The translations under genes were made by a program, and so were the position numbers. Positions 35,138 to 43,976 of a stretch of DNA of 56,250 nt are shown here, one piece after another. This stretch comes from Pseudomonadota bacterium. GTDB lineage: Bacteria; Pseudomonadota; Alphaproteobacteria; Rhodospirillales; Magnetospirillaceae. Positions within the stretch are counted from its first letter, which is position 1. Each line of letters begins with the position of its first letter. The notes beneath the pieces are model-generated. The model saw nothing but the letters and a program-made list of their open reading frames with translations. It was not told where the DNA came from and searched no databases. The stretch lies in contig JAJZUL010000019.1 of NCBI GenBank assembly GCA_021848545.1, positions 1-56,250 on the forward strand, written 5' to 3'.

Positions 35138-36889
35138 ATGGCGAGCATTCGGACCCTATTTTCGGTAAGAGCCCGCATGATAGTGGCGGGCGCCCTGGCC
35201 TTGACGGTGGCTGCCTGCTCCAGTTCCGGCACCCCTCCTCCGCCCGCCGCCACCGCCCATCATCGCCCCGCCGTCACGGCCACCAGCGGCACCGCCCGCG
35301 CCCTGGGCAGCTTTCTTGCCGCCAATGTCGCCGAGGATTCCGGCGATTCCGGCACGGCGGCGTCCTATTACGCCCGGGCGCTGGCCGCCGATCCCGATAA
35401 TCCCCAGCTGCTGAGCCATGCCTTCACCACCGCCCTGCTGGTGGGAAAGGTGGACCAGTCCCTGCCGATGGCCCGGCGCCTGCTGACCGAAGACCCGCAT
35501 GCGCCCCTGCCGGCCCTGACGCTGGCGATCGTCGCGGCCCATGACGGGCGTTTCACCGAAACCCGCTCCTATCTCGCCGCCATCCCGGTCGAGGGCGCCA
35601 ACGGTTTCCTGGAACCCCTGCTGAACGCCTGGGCCCTGGCCGGCCTGCACCGGCCCGCAAAGGCGCTGGCCGCCCTCAAACCGCTTTCGGCCAATCGGAT
35701 ATTGCGGCCGCTGGGCATCTACCATGCCGCGCTGATCGACGATTTGATGGGCCGCCGCGCCGCCGCCGAACGCGGTTATAAGCGGACCCTGAGCGCCATG
35801 TTCAACGTCCGCTCGGTCGAAGCCCTGGGTTCGTTCTACCAGCGGACCGGCCAGCTCGATCGCGCCAGAGCCTTGTACCGGCGATACGCGCTGCTGCACC
35901 CGGACGGCATGGCTTTCGATTCCAAGCCGCTGTTGCTGGCGGGGGGCGCGGTGCCGCCGGTGGCCGCCAACGCCACCGACGGCATGGCCGAATCGCTGTT
36001 CGATATGGCCCAGGTGGTGCGCGACAGCGGCAATGGCGACGTGGCCATGGTCTTTTTGCGCCTCGCGCTGTATCTGCGCCCCCAATTCCCGCTGGCGCAA
36101 ATGATGGCGGCCAATATCCTGGAAACCCAGGGCCACACCGATCAGGCGCTCGCCTTCTACCGGGACATCCCGGCGACGTCGCCGCTCCACGCCTTCGCCC
36201 AGGTGCGGGTGGCCATCGGCCTGGACGAAACGGGCGAGTCCAAGGCCGCTTTGGCGCTGCTGGACCGTTTGGCCAAGACCCACGGCAATTCCGTCGATCT
36301 TTTCGTGGCCCGGGGCGACATCCTGCGCCGCCTGAAGCGCTACGACGCGGCGCGGGAAGCCTATACCGAAGCCATCAAGGTGGCGCCGCCCGACCTGGCG
36401 CAATTGTGGGCGCTGTATTTCAGCCGCGGCGTCTGTTTCGAACGCACCGGCCCCTGGTCCAAGGCCGAGGCCGATCTCCTGCATGCCCTCAAGCTGCAAC
36501 CGGATCAGCCGGCAGTGCTCAATTACCTGGGCTATTCCTGGGTGGTCAGAAACATCCACCTTCACCGCGCCGAGGCCCTGATCGAGCGGGCGGAACGGCT
36601 GAGCCCCCAGGACGGCGCCATCCTCGATTCCCTGGGCTGGGCACAATATCACCTGGGACAATACGAGAAGGCGGTGACGACCCTGGAGCGGGCGGTGGAA
36701 TTCAAGCCCGAGGACCCGACCATCAACGAACATCTCGGCGACGCCTATTGGCGGGTGGGCTGGCAGGTGGAAGCCCGGCGGCAATGGACCCGCGCCTTGA
36801 AGGACGGCCCCGCGCCCGAACAGATCGAGGGTCTGAAGACCCGCCTGAAAACCGGGGCGCCGCCGGCGGATGCGCATGGACAATACTGA
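35138..36889 (+). CDS. TPR-repeat lipoprotein
   Basis: The 583-residue product has a signal peptide with lipobox VAAC (ALALTVAACSSSG), so it should be anchored to the envelope. Helical repeats follow throughout; clear TPR units lie near the C terminus (LWALYFSRGVCFERTGPWSKAEADL, AVLNYLGYSW, AILDSLGWAQYHLGQYEKAVTTLERAVEFKPEDP, INEHLGDAYWRVGW). Such proteins are scaffolds, but no partner is evident. The ATG at 35138 has GAGGCGAAG upstream. Its last 20 bases overlap ispE, a linkage common in Rhodospirillales. Confidence 0.85.
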   Translation: MASIRTLFSVRARMIVAGALALTVAACSSSGTPPPPAATAHHRPAVTATSGTARALGSFLAANVAEDSGDSGTAASYYARALAADPDNPQLLSHAFTTALLVGKVDQSLPMARRLLTEDPHAPLPALTLAIVAAHDGRFTETRSYLAAIPVEGANGFLEPLLNAWALAGLHRPAKALAALKPLSANRILRPLGIYHAALIDDLMGRRAAAERGYKRTLSAMFNVRSVEALGSFYQRTGQLDRARALYRRYALLHPDGMAFDSKPLLLAGGAVPPVAANATDGMAESLFDMAQVVRDSGNGDVAMVFLRLALYLRPQFPLAQMMAANILETQGHTDQALAFYRDIPATSPLHAFAQVRVAIGLDETGESKAALALLDRLAKTHGNSVDLFVARGDILRRLKRYDAAREAYTEAIKVAPPDLAQLWALYFSRGVCFERTGPWSKAEADLLHALKLQPDQPAVLNYLGYSWVVRNIHLHRAEALIERAERLSPQDGAILDSLGWAQYHLGQYEKAVTTLERAVEFKPEDPTINEHLGDAYWRVGWQVEARRQWTRALKDGPAPEQIEGLKTRLKTGAPPADAHGQY

Positions 36890-37760
36890 TCCATCGGGCG
36901 AAATCCGCGTCCAGGCGCGCGCCAAGGTCAATCTGAGCCTGCTGGTGGTGGGGCGTCGTCCCGACGGCTACCACCAGCTCGACAGTCTGGTGGCCTTCGC
37001 CGGCTACGGCGACACCATCCGGGTCGCGCCGGCCGCCGCCATCACCCTGACCATCGACGGACCGACCGCGTCGGCGCTGCCCGCGGGCCACGACAATATC
37101 GTCCTTGCCGCCGCGCGTCTGTTGGCCGACCGCGCCGGAATCACCGCCGGCGCCGCCATCCGCCTGACCAAGCGCCTGCCGGTGGCGGCCGGCATCGGCG
37201 GCGGCTCGGCCGACGCGGCGGCCGCGCTGTCGGCCCTGGCGCGCCTGTGGTCGGTGACCCTGCCGGAGGCTGAATGGTCGGACCTGGCCCTGGCCCTGGG
37301 CGCCGACGTGCCCGTCTGCCTGCGCGGACGGGCGACCGCGATGACCGGGATCGGGGAAATCCTGACTCCCGTGCCGCCGCTGCCGCCGGCATGGCTGGTT
37401 CTGGTCAATCCCATGCTGCCCTGCCCGACACCGGCGGTGTTCAAGGGCCGCACCGGGCCGTTCAGCCCGCCGATGCCCCTGGACGCGAACGAGGATTGGG
37501 GCGACGCCCCGTCTCTGGTCCGGGCCTTGGAGCGACGCGGCAACGATCTGACGGCGGCGGCCATCGCCGTGGTTCCGGCCATCGGCGAAGCTCTGAACGA
37601 GCTGGCCGCCCGGCCGGGATGCCTGCTGGCGCGGATGAGCGGCTCGGGGGCCACCTGTTTCGGCCTGTTCGCCGACCAGTCCCGGGCGCAAGACGCGGCC
37701 GCGGTCGTGAGGGCCGCCCATCCCGGCTGGTGGGTCCAGCCGGCGCCGCTGGAGGGATGA
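36870..37760 (+). CDS. ispE: 4-diphosphocytidyl-2-C-methyl-D-erythritol kinase
   Basis: This GHMP kinase of the MEP pathway phosphorylates CDP-ME at the 2 position. The 296-residue protein has ARAKVNLSLLVVGRRPDGYH at the start, the ATP loop PVAAGIGGGSADAAAAL, DVPVCLRG and the late RMSGSGATCFG. The ATG at 36870 overlaps the TPR gene; a second ATG lies two codons in. With ispH at 11 kb, it is the second MEP gene in the window. Confidence 0.95.
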   Translation: MRMDNTDPSGEIRVQARAKVNLSLLVVGRRPDGYHQLDSLVAFAGYGDTIRVAPAAAITLTIDGPTASALPAGHDNIVLAAARLLADRAGITAGAAIRLTKRLPVAAGIGGGSADAAAALSALARLWSVTLPEAEWSDLALALGADVPVCLRGRATAMTGIGEILTPVPPLPPAWLVLVNPMLPCPTPAVFKGRTGPFSPPMPLDANEDWGDAPSLVRALERRGNDLTAAAIAVVPAIGEALNELAARPGCLLARMSGSGATCFGLFADQSRAQDAAAVVRAAHPGWWVQPAPLEG

Positions 37761-37782
37761 GAACGGGCGCGTTTAGCCCCTC

Positions 37783-37811
37783 TTGAATCCGCCCGGCATT
37801 GGCCTTAAGGT
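37783..37811 (+). promoter_or_regulatory. Candidate promoter for tRNA-Gln
   Basis: TTGAAT, a 17-base spacer and TAAGGT lie 15 bases upstream of the tRNA. Spacing and position fit a tRNA promoter. Confidence 0.5.
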
Positions 37812-37826
37812 GCTGCGCCCGGCCGG

Positions 37827-37901
37827 TGGGGCGTAGCCAAGCGGTAAGGCAGCGGTTTTTGGTACCGCCATTCCCAGGTTCGAATCCTGGCGCCCCAGCC
37901 A
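37827..37901 (+). tRNA. tRNA-Gln (anticodon TTG)
   Basis: The 75 bases fold as a tRNA. The acceptor TGGGGCG pairs with CGCCCCA, followed by discriminator G and an encoded CCA. The D arm is GCC-AAGCGGTAA-GGC. The anticodon stem GCGGT/ACCGC encloses TTTTGGT with TTG as anticodon, and the T arm is CCAGG-TTCGAAT-CCTGG. There is no intron and no sign of an integrated element at its 3' end. Confidence 0.97.
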
Positions 37902-38187
37902 GGCCGGATTTTCCTGCCGAAACCAAAGAATTTTGTGACGCGCCCAAAGGCGGTCCCGAAGGTTTTCGCGTGACGCGCTCCACGCTGGATGAGCACGCGA
38001 TATGCCTTTGGATCAGACGCTGATTCTTGGGCGGGATCGGAAATTCGAAGCCCTTGGCGGCAATCGGAACCGGGGTCAGCCGCAAAGAGCCCGGCCCATT
38101 CAATCAAAAATTTCGCGGCGCGCGGGACCGGGTGCGGTATGATGGGGTGTCGAACACCCTGGCAATTGTCCGCCCGCCGCGCGCTTC
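37902..38187. other. Gap between tRNA-Gln and the response regulator gene
   Basis: These 286 bases hold no gene I believe. An antisense frame through the tRNA is a recurrent artefact. GGGTGTCGAACACCC near 38150-38164 is an imperfect palindrome that could be an operator or a terminator stem. No integrase or attachment duplication was seen. Confidence 0.5.
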
Positions 38188-38922
38188 ATGACCGAAACCA
38201 ACGCCTCTTTCCGCATTCTGGTCATCGACGATGAAGCGTTTTCGCGCCGGATGGCGGCCGGCCTGTTCACGGCGCTGGGCGCGGGCCATGTGGTCAGCGC
38301 GTCTTCGGCCGGCGAGGCGCGGGCGATGATGGCGGCCGACCCCACCCTGAGCCTGATCCTGTCCGACCATTACATGCCCGACGGATCGGGCCTGCGCCTG
38401 TTGGCCGATTTGCGTCAGGGCCGCCTGCCGCTGGCCTACGATTCCTATTTCATCGTCGCCACCGCCTCGACCAGCGGCGCCCTTGCCGCCGTCGCCCTGG
38501 CGCTCGATACCGATTCCTTCATCACCAAACCCGTGGGCAAAGAGGATCTGGCCCGCCGTCTGTACGAATTCCTGGTGCTGAAGACGCGGTCGATCAAATC
38601 CCCCCTGCATTACCGCGATCTGGACGTCAACGGCATGCTGCGGGATGCCGAAAGCAACGACCCGGCCGCGCCCCACGACGACGCCCTTGTCGGCCCCATG
38701 ACCAATATCGGCCGCATCCTGCCCGACACGCCGCTGGCCGCCGATCTCAGGATCGACGGCGGACGGATCCTGTTGCCGGCGGGCACGGCGCTGACCCGCC
38801 ACCTGCTGCTGCGCCTGTCGGAACTGGGAATCGACGAGGTTCCGGTGGGCGCCAATCCGCTGGACAGCGCCGCCGCCGCCCGCCGCGCCGCCTTGGCCGA
38901 GCACGCCAAAACGCAAATGTGA
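38188..38922 (+). CDS. CheY-like response regulator with an unassigned C-terminal domain
   Basis: Residues 1-130 are a receiver domain: acidic pocket D14/D15/E16, phosphoacceptor D60 in LILSDHYMPDGSG, T93 region and K114 in FITKPVGKED. Residues 130-244 match no output domain I recognise (no helix-turn-helix, GGDEF, EAL or HD motif); they contain a DLRIDGGRILLPAGTALTRHLLLRLSELGIDEVPV stretch reminiscent of regions preceding HD-GYP domains. No histidine kinase is adjacent. The gene may signal to motility or second-messenger proteins elsewhere. Confidence 0.82.
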   Translation: MTETNASFRILVIDDEAFSRRMAAGLFTALGAGHVVSASSAGEARAMMAADPTLSLILSDHYMPDGSGLRLLADLRQGRLPLAYDSYFIVATASTSGALAAVALALDTDSFITKPVGKEDLARRLYEFLVLKTRSIKSPLHYRDLDVNGMLRDAESNDPAAPHDDALVGPMTNIGRILPDTPLAADLRIDGGRILLPAGTALTRHLLLRLSELGIDEVPVGANPLDSAAAARRAALAEHAKTQM

Positions 38923-38996
38923 CCGTTCCGCGCAAACGCTCCGAACCGCGATCAAATCGGTGCATGTGTGAGAAATCCGGGCTAAATTCGGCCACC

Positions 38997-39350
38997 ATGA
39001 ACGGACGCTCCACCATCTATCACATGTGCCACCGCGACGAATGGCAGGCGGCCGAAAAGTCCGGCCTGTATCCGGGATCGTCCCAGGACAGGGCCGACGG
39101 CTTCATCCATTTCTCGACCGCCGCCCAGGTGGTGGAAAGCGCCCGTCGCCACCGCGCCGGCCAGAGCGGGCTGGTGTTGTTGGCCGCCGACGCCGGCGCT
39201 TTGGGCGAAAATCTGCGATGGGAGCCGTCGCGCGGCGGCGATCTGTTCCCCCATCTGTATGGATCTTTGCCGGTCGCCTGCGTGCGCTGGGTCGCCGATC
39301 TACCCCTGGCCGCCGATAACACCCACCGTTTCCCGCCTCTGGACGACTGA
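38997..39350 (+). CDS. DUF952 family protein
   Basis: The 117-residue cytosolic protein shows the DUF952 pattern: YHMCHRDEWQAAEKSGLYPGSS, then DGFIHFSTAAQVVESARRH, LVLLAADAGALGENLRWEPSRGGDLFPHLYG and a C-terminal RWVADLPL. The fold is related to ADP-ribosyltransferase-like/KptA-type domains; no activity is known to me. The ATG at 38997 begins the conserved part. It lies 5 bases before pyrD and is probably cotranscribed. Confidence 0.85.
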   Translation: MNGRSTIYHMCHRDEWQAAEKSGLYPGSSQDRADGFIHFSTAAQVVESARRHRAGQSGLVLLAADAGALGENLRWEPSRGGDLFPHLYGSLPVACVRWVADLPLAADNTHRFPPLDD

Positions 39351-39355
39351 CCGCC

Positions 39356-40426
39356 GTGTCCGATCCCTATCGCCTGGCCTTGCCGCTGCTGCGCCTGCTG
39401 CCCGCGGAAACCGCTCACGCCCTGGCCATCCGCGCCCTGAAAAGCGGTCTGGTCCCCCATCCCGCCGTCCGCGCGCTGCCGGTTCTGGCGACCCGGGTGT
39501 GGAATCTCGACTTTCCCAATCCCGTCGGTCTGGCGGCGGGGTTCGACAAGGACGCCCAGGTGCCCGACGCCCTGTTGTCCTTAGGGTTCGGCTTTGTCGA
39601 GGTGGGATCGGTCACGCCCCGGCCGCAACCCGGCAACCCCCGGCCGCGGCTGTTCCGCCTGACCGAGGACCAGGCCATCGTCAACCGGATGGGATTCAAC
39701 AATCACGGCATGGAGGCCATGGCCCAGCGGCTGGCCCGGCGCAAGGCGGCCGGCCGCGGCGGCATCGTCGGGGTCAATCTGGGCAAGAACAAGGACAGCG
39801 CCGACGCGGGGGCCGATTACGCCGCCGGCGCCGCCCGGCTGGCGCCGCTGGCCGATTATCTGGTCATCAACGTCTCGTCCCCCAACACGCCGGGCCTGCG
39901 CGCGCTTCAGGGGCGCGACCAGCTCGGCCGTCTGCTGGAACGGACCAACGCCGCCTATCGCGGCGGATCGAAAGCACCGCTGCTGGTCAAGATCGCCCCC
40001 GATCTCGACGAGGCCGATATCGCCGACATCGCCGACATCGCCCTGGCCGGCGGCATCGACGGGCTGATCGTCGCCAACACCACCATCGCCCGCCCCGATC
40101 ACCTCGCCTCGCCCCTGGCCAAAGAGACCGGCGGCCTGTCGGGACCGCCCTTGTTCGAGCCCTCGACCCGTCTGTTGCGGCGGATCTACGCCATGACCCG
40201 CGGGCGGGTGCCGCTGATCGGAGTCGGCGGCATCGCGTCCGGCCTGGACGCCTATGTCAAGATCCGCGCCGGCGCCAGTCTGGTCCAGCTTTACACGGCG
40301 TTGATCTATCGCGGCCCCGCCCTGGCCGCGCGCATCACCCGGGAATTGGCGGAATTGCTGACCCGCGACGGATTCACGTCGGTCGCCCAGGCGGTCGGCG
40401 CCGACCACCGCCAGGGCCACGGATGA
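39356..40426 (+). CDS. pyrD: Dihydroorotate dehydrogenase (quinone), class 2
   Basis: It oxidises dihydroorotate to orotate in pyrimidine synthesis, passing electrons to quinone at the membrane. The 356-residue length, the N-terminal helix PYRLALPLLRLLPAETAHALAI and the catalytic serine in VINVSSPNTPGLRALQ mark class 2. FMN-binding segments GLAAGFDKD, NRMGFNNHG and IGVGGIASG are present. The start is GTG at 39356. The stop overlaps the HAD gene (ATGA). Confidence 0.95.
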   Translation: MSDPYRLALPLLRLLPAETAHALAIRALKSGLVPHPAVRALPVLATRVWNLDFPNPVGLAAGFDKDAQVPDALLSLGFGFVEVGSVTPRPQPGNPRPRLFRLTEDQAIVNRMGFNNHGMEAMAQRLARRKAAGRGGIVGVNLGKNKDSADAGADYAAGAARLAPLADYLVINVSSPNTPGLRALQGRDQLGRLLERTNAAYRGGSKAPLLVKIAPDLDEADIADIADIALAGGIDGLIVANTTIARPDHLASPLAKETGGLSGPPLFEPSTRLLRRIYAMTRGRVPLIGVGGIASGLDAYVKIRAGASLVQLYTALIYRGPALAARITRELAELLTRDGFTSVAQAVGADHRQGHG

Positions 40427-41307
40427 GCGACCGCCCCACCATCCCGGTGCTGACCGGTCTGGCCCCCCTGGCCGCCCGCTACGATGGCTTCATCATCGAT
40501 CTGTGGGGGGTGCTGCATGACGGGGGAACCGCCTTTCCCGCCGCCGTCGCCACCCTGGCGGCGCTGATCAAGGCCGGCAAGCGCAGCCTGCTTCTGTCCA
40601 ACGCCCCGCGCCGCGCCCACCTTCTGGAAACGCAATTGGCGGCCATGGGAATCGGCCGCGATCTTTATACCGCCCTCCTGTCCTCGGGCGAGGCCACCCA
40701 TTTGGCCCTGGCGGCGCGCGACCGCCCCTTTTACGCCGCGCTGGGGCGGCGCTTTTACTTGATGGGTCCGGCCGACGACAACAGCGTCATCGAGGGACTC
40801 GATTATTGCGGCGCGTCCATCGGCGAAGCCGATTTCATCCTGGCCATCGGCCCCGGAGACGGCGAGACCGTCGCCGATTACCAGCCGGCGCTGACGCGCG
40901 GCGCCGAACGCGGCCTGCCCATGATCTGCGTCAATCCCGACCGGGTGGTCATCCACCACGGCAAGTCCATTCCCTGCGCCGGCGCCCTGGCCGACCTTTA
41001 TATCGAAATGGGCGGCCGGGTCGATTGGCAGGGCAAGCCCGAACCCGCCATCTACGACCGGGCCTTGGGGCTGCTGGGCACGGCGCCGTCCCGCACCCTG
41101 GCCATCGGCGACGCCTTGGCCACCGACATCAAAGGCGCCGCCGCCGCCGGCCTGGATTCGGTTCTGGTGGCCGGCGGCATCCACGCCGCGGCGCTCAATT
41201 TCGATCCGGCCGGCGCATGTCCGCCCGATTCCGACCGCCTCGACCGGCTGTTGGCGACCGCCGACGCCGTCCCCGACGCGGTTCTGCCGGTTCTGACCTG
41301 GGGGTGA
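40423..41307 (+). CDS. TIGR01459-type HAD hydrolase
   Basis: The 294-residue HAD phosphatase has motif I FIIDLWGVLHDG (here DxW rather than DxD), motif II LLLSNAPRR, a lysine in WQGKPEPAIYDRAL and motif IV IGDALATDIKGA. These match the NagD-like, class IIA subgroup with a C2 cap (TIGR01459). Substrates are unassigned. It overlaps pyrD by four bases, a pairing common in alphaproteobacteria, so it may act on a nucleotide or a pathway side product. Confidence 0.9.
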   Translation: MSDRPTIPVLTGLAPLAARYDGFIIDLWGVLHDGGTAFPAAVATLAALIKAGKRSLLLSNAPRRAHLLETQLAAMGIGRDLYTALLSSGEATHLALAARDRPFYAALGRRFYLMGPADDNSVIEGLDYCGASIGEADFILAIGPGDGETVADYQPALTRGAERGLPMICVNPDRVVIHHGKSIPCAGALADLYIEMGGRVDWQGKPEPAIYDRALGLLGTAPSRTLAIGDALATDIKGAAAAGLDSVLVAGGIHAAALNFDPAGACPPDSDRLDRLLATADAVPDAVLPVLTWG

Positions 41308-41412
41308 TCCCCCCGGCAGGTCTTTCCCGCTTCCCGGCAGTTTTTGCCGCATCGGTCAAACATGCCGCGCCGCGCGGTTGCCGAATCCCGCGATTCCACG
41401 ACCCGCGCCATT

Positions 41413-41428
41413 TGGCACGCCCCCTGCA
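41413..41428 (+). promoter_or_regulatory. Sigma-54 (RpoN) promoter of the hook operon
   Basis: TGGCACGCCCCCTGCA matches the -24/-12 pattern: GG at 41414-41415, exactly ten bases, GC at 41426-41427. It lies 60 bases upstream of fliK, with transcription expected near 41439. RpoN control of hook and rod genes is established in several flagellated proteobacteria. Binding sites for the FlbD/FleQ-type activator were not identified. Confidence 0.8.
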
Positions 41429-41487
41429 TCATTTCGTGCCGCATCACTGTGTGGCGCCGCAAGGGGCCGTCGTCAAGGAAGCGCACC

Positions 41488-43164
41488 ATGACCGTGCAAA
41501 CGATCAAAACGCAGGGTAGGGACCCGGCTACGGCCGCCGCCGCCGCCAAGAACGGCCAGGCGGCCGCGACGGAAGCCGCCTTTACTCAGGCATTGACGTC
41601 GGCCCTGAGTTTCTCGGCGACATCCAGTCTGCTGCCGTCCGCCGAAAGCATCGTGCCGAACGCCGCCCCCAATCCGGCGCCGCCGCCGAAACACCAGGAT
41701 TCCTCTCAGCCGGCGCCGAAGCAGACGGCGGCCGACCAGCCGGCCGCGGCGCCGCAACCGGCGCCTCAGCCGCCGCCCGCCCAGCCGGTTTCCAGCCAGC
41801 CGGCCCAGCAGCAGCAACAGCAGCAGCAGGCCGCCAACGGCAACACCCCCGCGCCGTCGCAGCCGGCGCCGCAGAAGCAAAAGCAGAGCGCGAACAGCGC
41901 CGCGCCGACGCCCAAGCAGCAGACCGCCGACCAACAGAGCAATGGCGCCACGCCCAATTCGGCCACCCAGGAACAGGTGGCCGCCATGGCGGCGCAGGCG
42001 CCCGTCCAGCCGCGGCAGCCCACGGTCAAGCCGGCCGAAACGACCGCTTCGGCCGCCACCCCTCAGCCGACGCAGCCGCAGACCACGCCCGACCCGTCGC
42101 TGATCAAGGCCGCCGCCGGCGCCAAACCCGCTCAAACCCAGGCTCCGCAGCCGGCCGACGCCAGCGCTCCGGCGCCGACCGCCACGCCCCAGACCACGGC
42201 CCAGACCCAGCCGGCCAAATCGCCCGTCGCCCAACAGGCCAACGATCTGGCCGCCCGTCTGGCCGGAACCGGCGCCAATATCAAGGTCCAGGTCACCGCC
42301 CCGACGCTCGCCAAGACCGACACGTCGGCGCCGAATTCGGCGCCGACGTCGGGCGCCTTCACCATGGACGGCGCCACCCTGGGCATGGCCGCGACGGCGA
42401 CCGGAACCGGGTCCAACGGAACCGGATCGAACGGACAGAATGGCGGAAACGGGACCGCGGGCGGCCAGACCGCCGCCCACGTCGTCGCCGCCCAGGCCCC
42501 CAATCTGGCGGCGCAAACCGCGCAGGCCGCCGCCACCACCCAGGTGCGGGAAACCGCTTTCGCCTCCACCCTGGCGGCCCAGACGGGCGTGGGCGGCGCC
42601 GATCAGGCGGCAGCGTCCGGTCCGACCCCGACGCCCCAGGTCGTCGCCGGCATGGCCGCGGTCGGCGAAACCCAGGCTTCCGAGAAAAGCGCGGCGCCCC
42701 AGGCTCCGACTCCGCCCAAGGCGCCGCCGGAACCGCCGGTGGCCGAGCAGATTTCGGTGGAAATCCAGAAGCAGGTCAAAAACGGCACCAACACCATCAA
42801 GGTCCAATTGAAGCCCGAGGCGCTGGGCCGCATCGAGATCAAGCTCACGGTGGGCAAGGACGGCAAGACCACGGCCACCGTCACCGCCGACCACAAGGAA
42901 ACCCTGGCGATGTTGCAGAACAACGCCCCGGATCTGGCCAAGTCCCTGACGGATGCCGGTCTTCAGACCAATGCCCAGTCCCTGACCTTCAATTTGCGCG
43001 GCGAACAGCAGCAACAGCAGCAGAGCGGCGGCAATAACGGGGGGTCTTCTTCGGGCAATGGCGGGCGCCGGCGCCGGTCCTGGGGCGGCGGCGACGCGAT
43101 CGGCGCGTCCTCGGGCGCGTCATCCGCCTTCACCGGCCGTTCGGCCGTCGATATTCAGGTTTAG
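41488..43164 (+). CDS. fliK: Flagellar hook-length control protein
   Basis: FliK is secreted by the flagellar export gate, measures hook length and triggers the switch to filament export. The 558-residue protein has a long Ala/Pro/Gln/Thr-rich, low-complexity first part (1-410) and the conserved Flg_hook domain (about 415-530: ISVEIQKQVKNGTNTIKVQLKPEALGRIEIKL). A Gln-rich tail and glycine/arginine stretch end it. The ATG at 41488 follows AAGGAA. It is first in fliK-flgD-flgE behind the sigma-54 site. Confidence 0.92.
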   Translation: MTVQTIKTQGRDPATAAAAAKNGQAAATEAAFTQALTSALSFSATSSLLPSAESIVPNAAPNPAPPPKHQDSSQPAPKQTAADQPAAAPQPAPQPPPAQPVSSQPAQQQQQQQQAANGNTPAPSQPAPQKQKQSANSAAPTPKQQTADQQSNGATPNSATQEQVAAMAAQAPVQPRQPTVKPAETTASAATPQPTQPQTTPDPSLIKAAAGAKPAQTQAPQPADASAPAPTATPQTTAQTQPAKSPVAQQANDLAARLAGTGANIKVQVTAPTLAKTDTSAPNSAPTSGAFTMDGATLGMAATATGTGSNGTGSNGQNGGNGTAGGQTAAHVVAAQAPNLAAQTAQAAATTQVRETAFASTLAAQTGVGGADQAAASGPTPTPQVVAGMAAVGETQASEKSAAPQAPTPPKAPPEPPVAEQISVEIQKQVKNGTNTIKVQLKPEALGRIEIKLTVGKDGKTTATVTADHKETLAMLQNNAPDLAKSLTDAGLQTNAQSLTFNLRGEQQQQQQSGGNNGGSSSGNGGRRRRSWGGGDAIGASSGASSAFTGRSAVDIQV

Positions 43165-43174
43165 GAGCAGCGTC

Positions 43175-43966
43175 ATGACCACCACCTCGGCCACAAGCTC
43201 GACCTTCGGGAACATGTCCGGCAGCAACGCGTCGGTCCTCAACAGCATGAGCCAGCAGGCGGCCGCTTCGCTGAAGCAACAGCAATCGCAGAGCGCGCTG
43301 ACCGGCGCGGGCGCGCAGGCGGCGAGCAGCCAGCAATCCCTGACCGGCACCCTCAACACCTTTCTGACCATGCTGACCACGCAGTTGAAGAACCAGGACC
43401 CGATGTCGCCGATGAACTCGAGCCAGTTCACCAACCAGTTGGTCCAGTTCGCCAGCGTCGAACAGCAGATCAACACCAACACCAATCTGGCGACGCTGAT
43501 CAACCTGCAATCCACCGACCAGCAGGCGGCAGCCATCAATTACGTGGGCAAGACCGTCGAGTCCTCGGGCTCCACCCTGGCGCTGCAGAACGGCAAGGCC
43601 GATTTCAGCTATACCCTGCCGTCCCAGGCGTCGCAGGTGACCATCAGCATCCAGGATGCGTCAGGCCAAACCGTCGCCACCGTGCCCGCCCCCAGCCTGG
43701 CCGCCGGCACCACGCAGGTCGCCTGGAACGGCACCGGCCTGAACGGTTCGACCCTGCCCGACGGGCAATACACGCTGAGCATCGCCGCCACCGACACCAA
43801 TCAGCAGCCGCTGACCGCGACCACCAACGTCTACGGCACGGTCACCGGCGTCACGTCGAACTCGACCAACGGCACCGAATTGTCGATGGGTTCGGCGGCG
43901 ATCCCGCTGTCCAGCGTCCAAAGCATCGTCGACCCCAGCACCTTGACCGCCACCCCGACGGCGTAA
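43175..43966 (+). CDS. flgD: Flagellar hook assembly (cap) protein
   Basis: FlgD caps the growing hook and is needed to add FlgE. The 263-residue protein has the conserved N-terminal block TLNTFLTMLTTQLKNQDPMSPMNSSQFTNQLVQFASVEQQ (about 65-105), followed by the FlgD Ig-like and tudor-like region (VGKTVESSGSTL, GTGLNGSTLPDGQYTLSI). The ATG at 43175 follows AGGAG. It lies 10 bases after fliK and 10 before flgE. Confidence 0.95.
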   Translation: MTTTSATSSTFGNMSGSNASVLNSMSQQAAASLKQQQSQSALTGAGAQAASSQQSLTGTLNTFLTMLTTQLKNQDPMSPMNSSQFTNQLVQFASVEQQINTNTNLATLINLQSTDQQAAAINYVGKTVESSGSTLALQNGKADFSYTLPSQASQVTISIQDASGQTVATVPAPSLAAGTTQVAWNGTGLNGSTLPDGQYTLSIAATDTNQQPLTATTNVYGTVTGVTSNSTNGTELSMGSAAIPLSSVQSIVDPSTLTATPTA

Positions 43967-43976
43967 GGAGGATATC

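Noticed and set aside
37805-38107. 100-codon antisense frame across tRNA-Gln
   Set aside because: The peptide comes from the reverse complement of the tRNA, a common false prediction; no ribosome binding site supports it.
37902-38187. Integrated element at the tRNA-Gln 3' end
   Set aside because: No integrase, no repeated tRNA 3' segment and no change in gene style follow the tRNA.
41473-43014. 513-codon minus-strand frame opposite fliK
   Set aside because: It is an arginine/glycine/leucine-rich shadow of the low-complexity fliK coding sequence.
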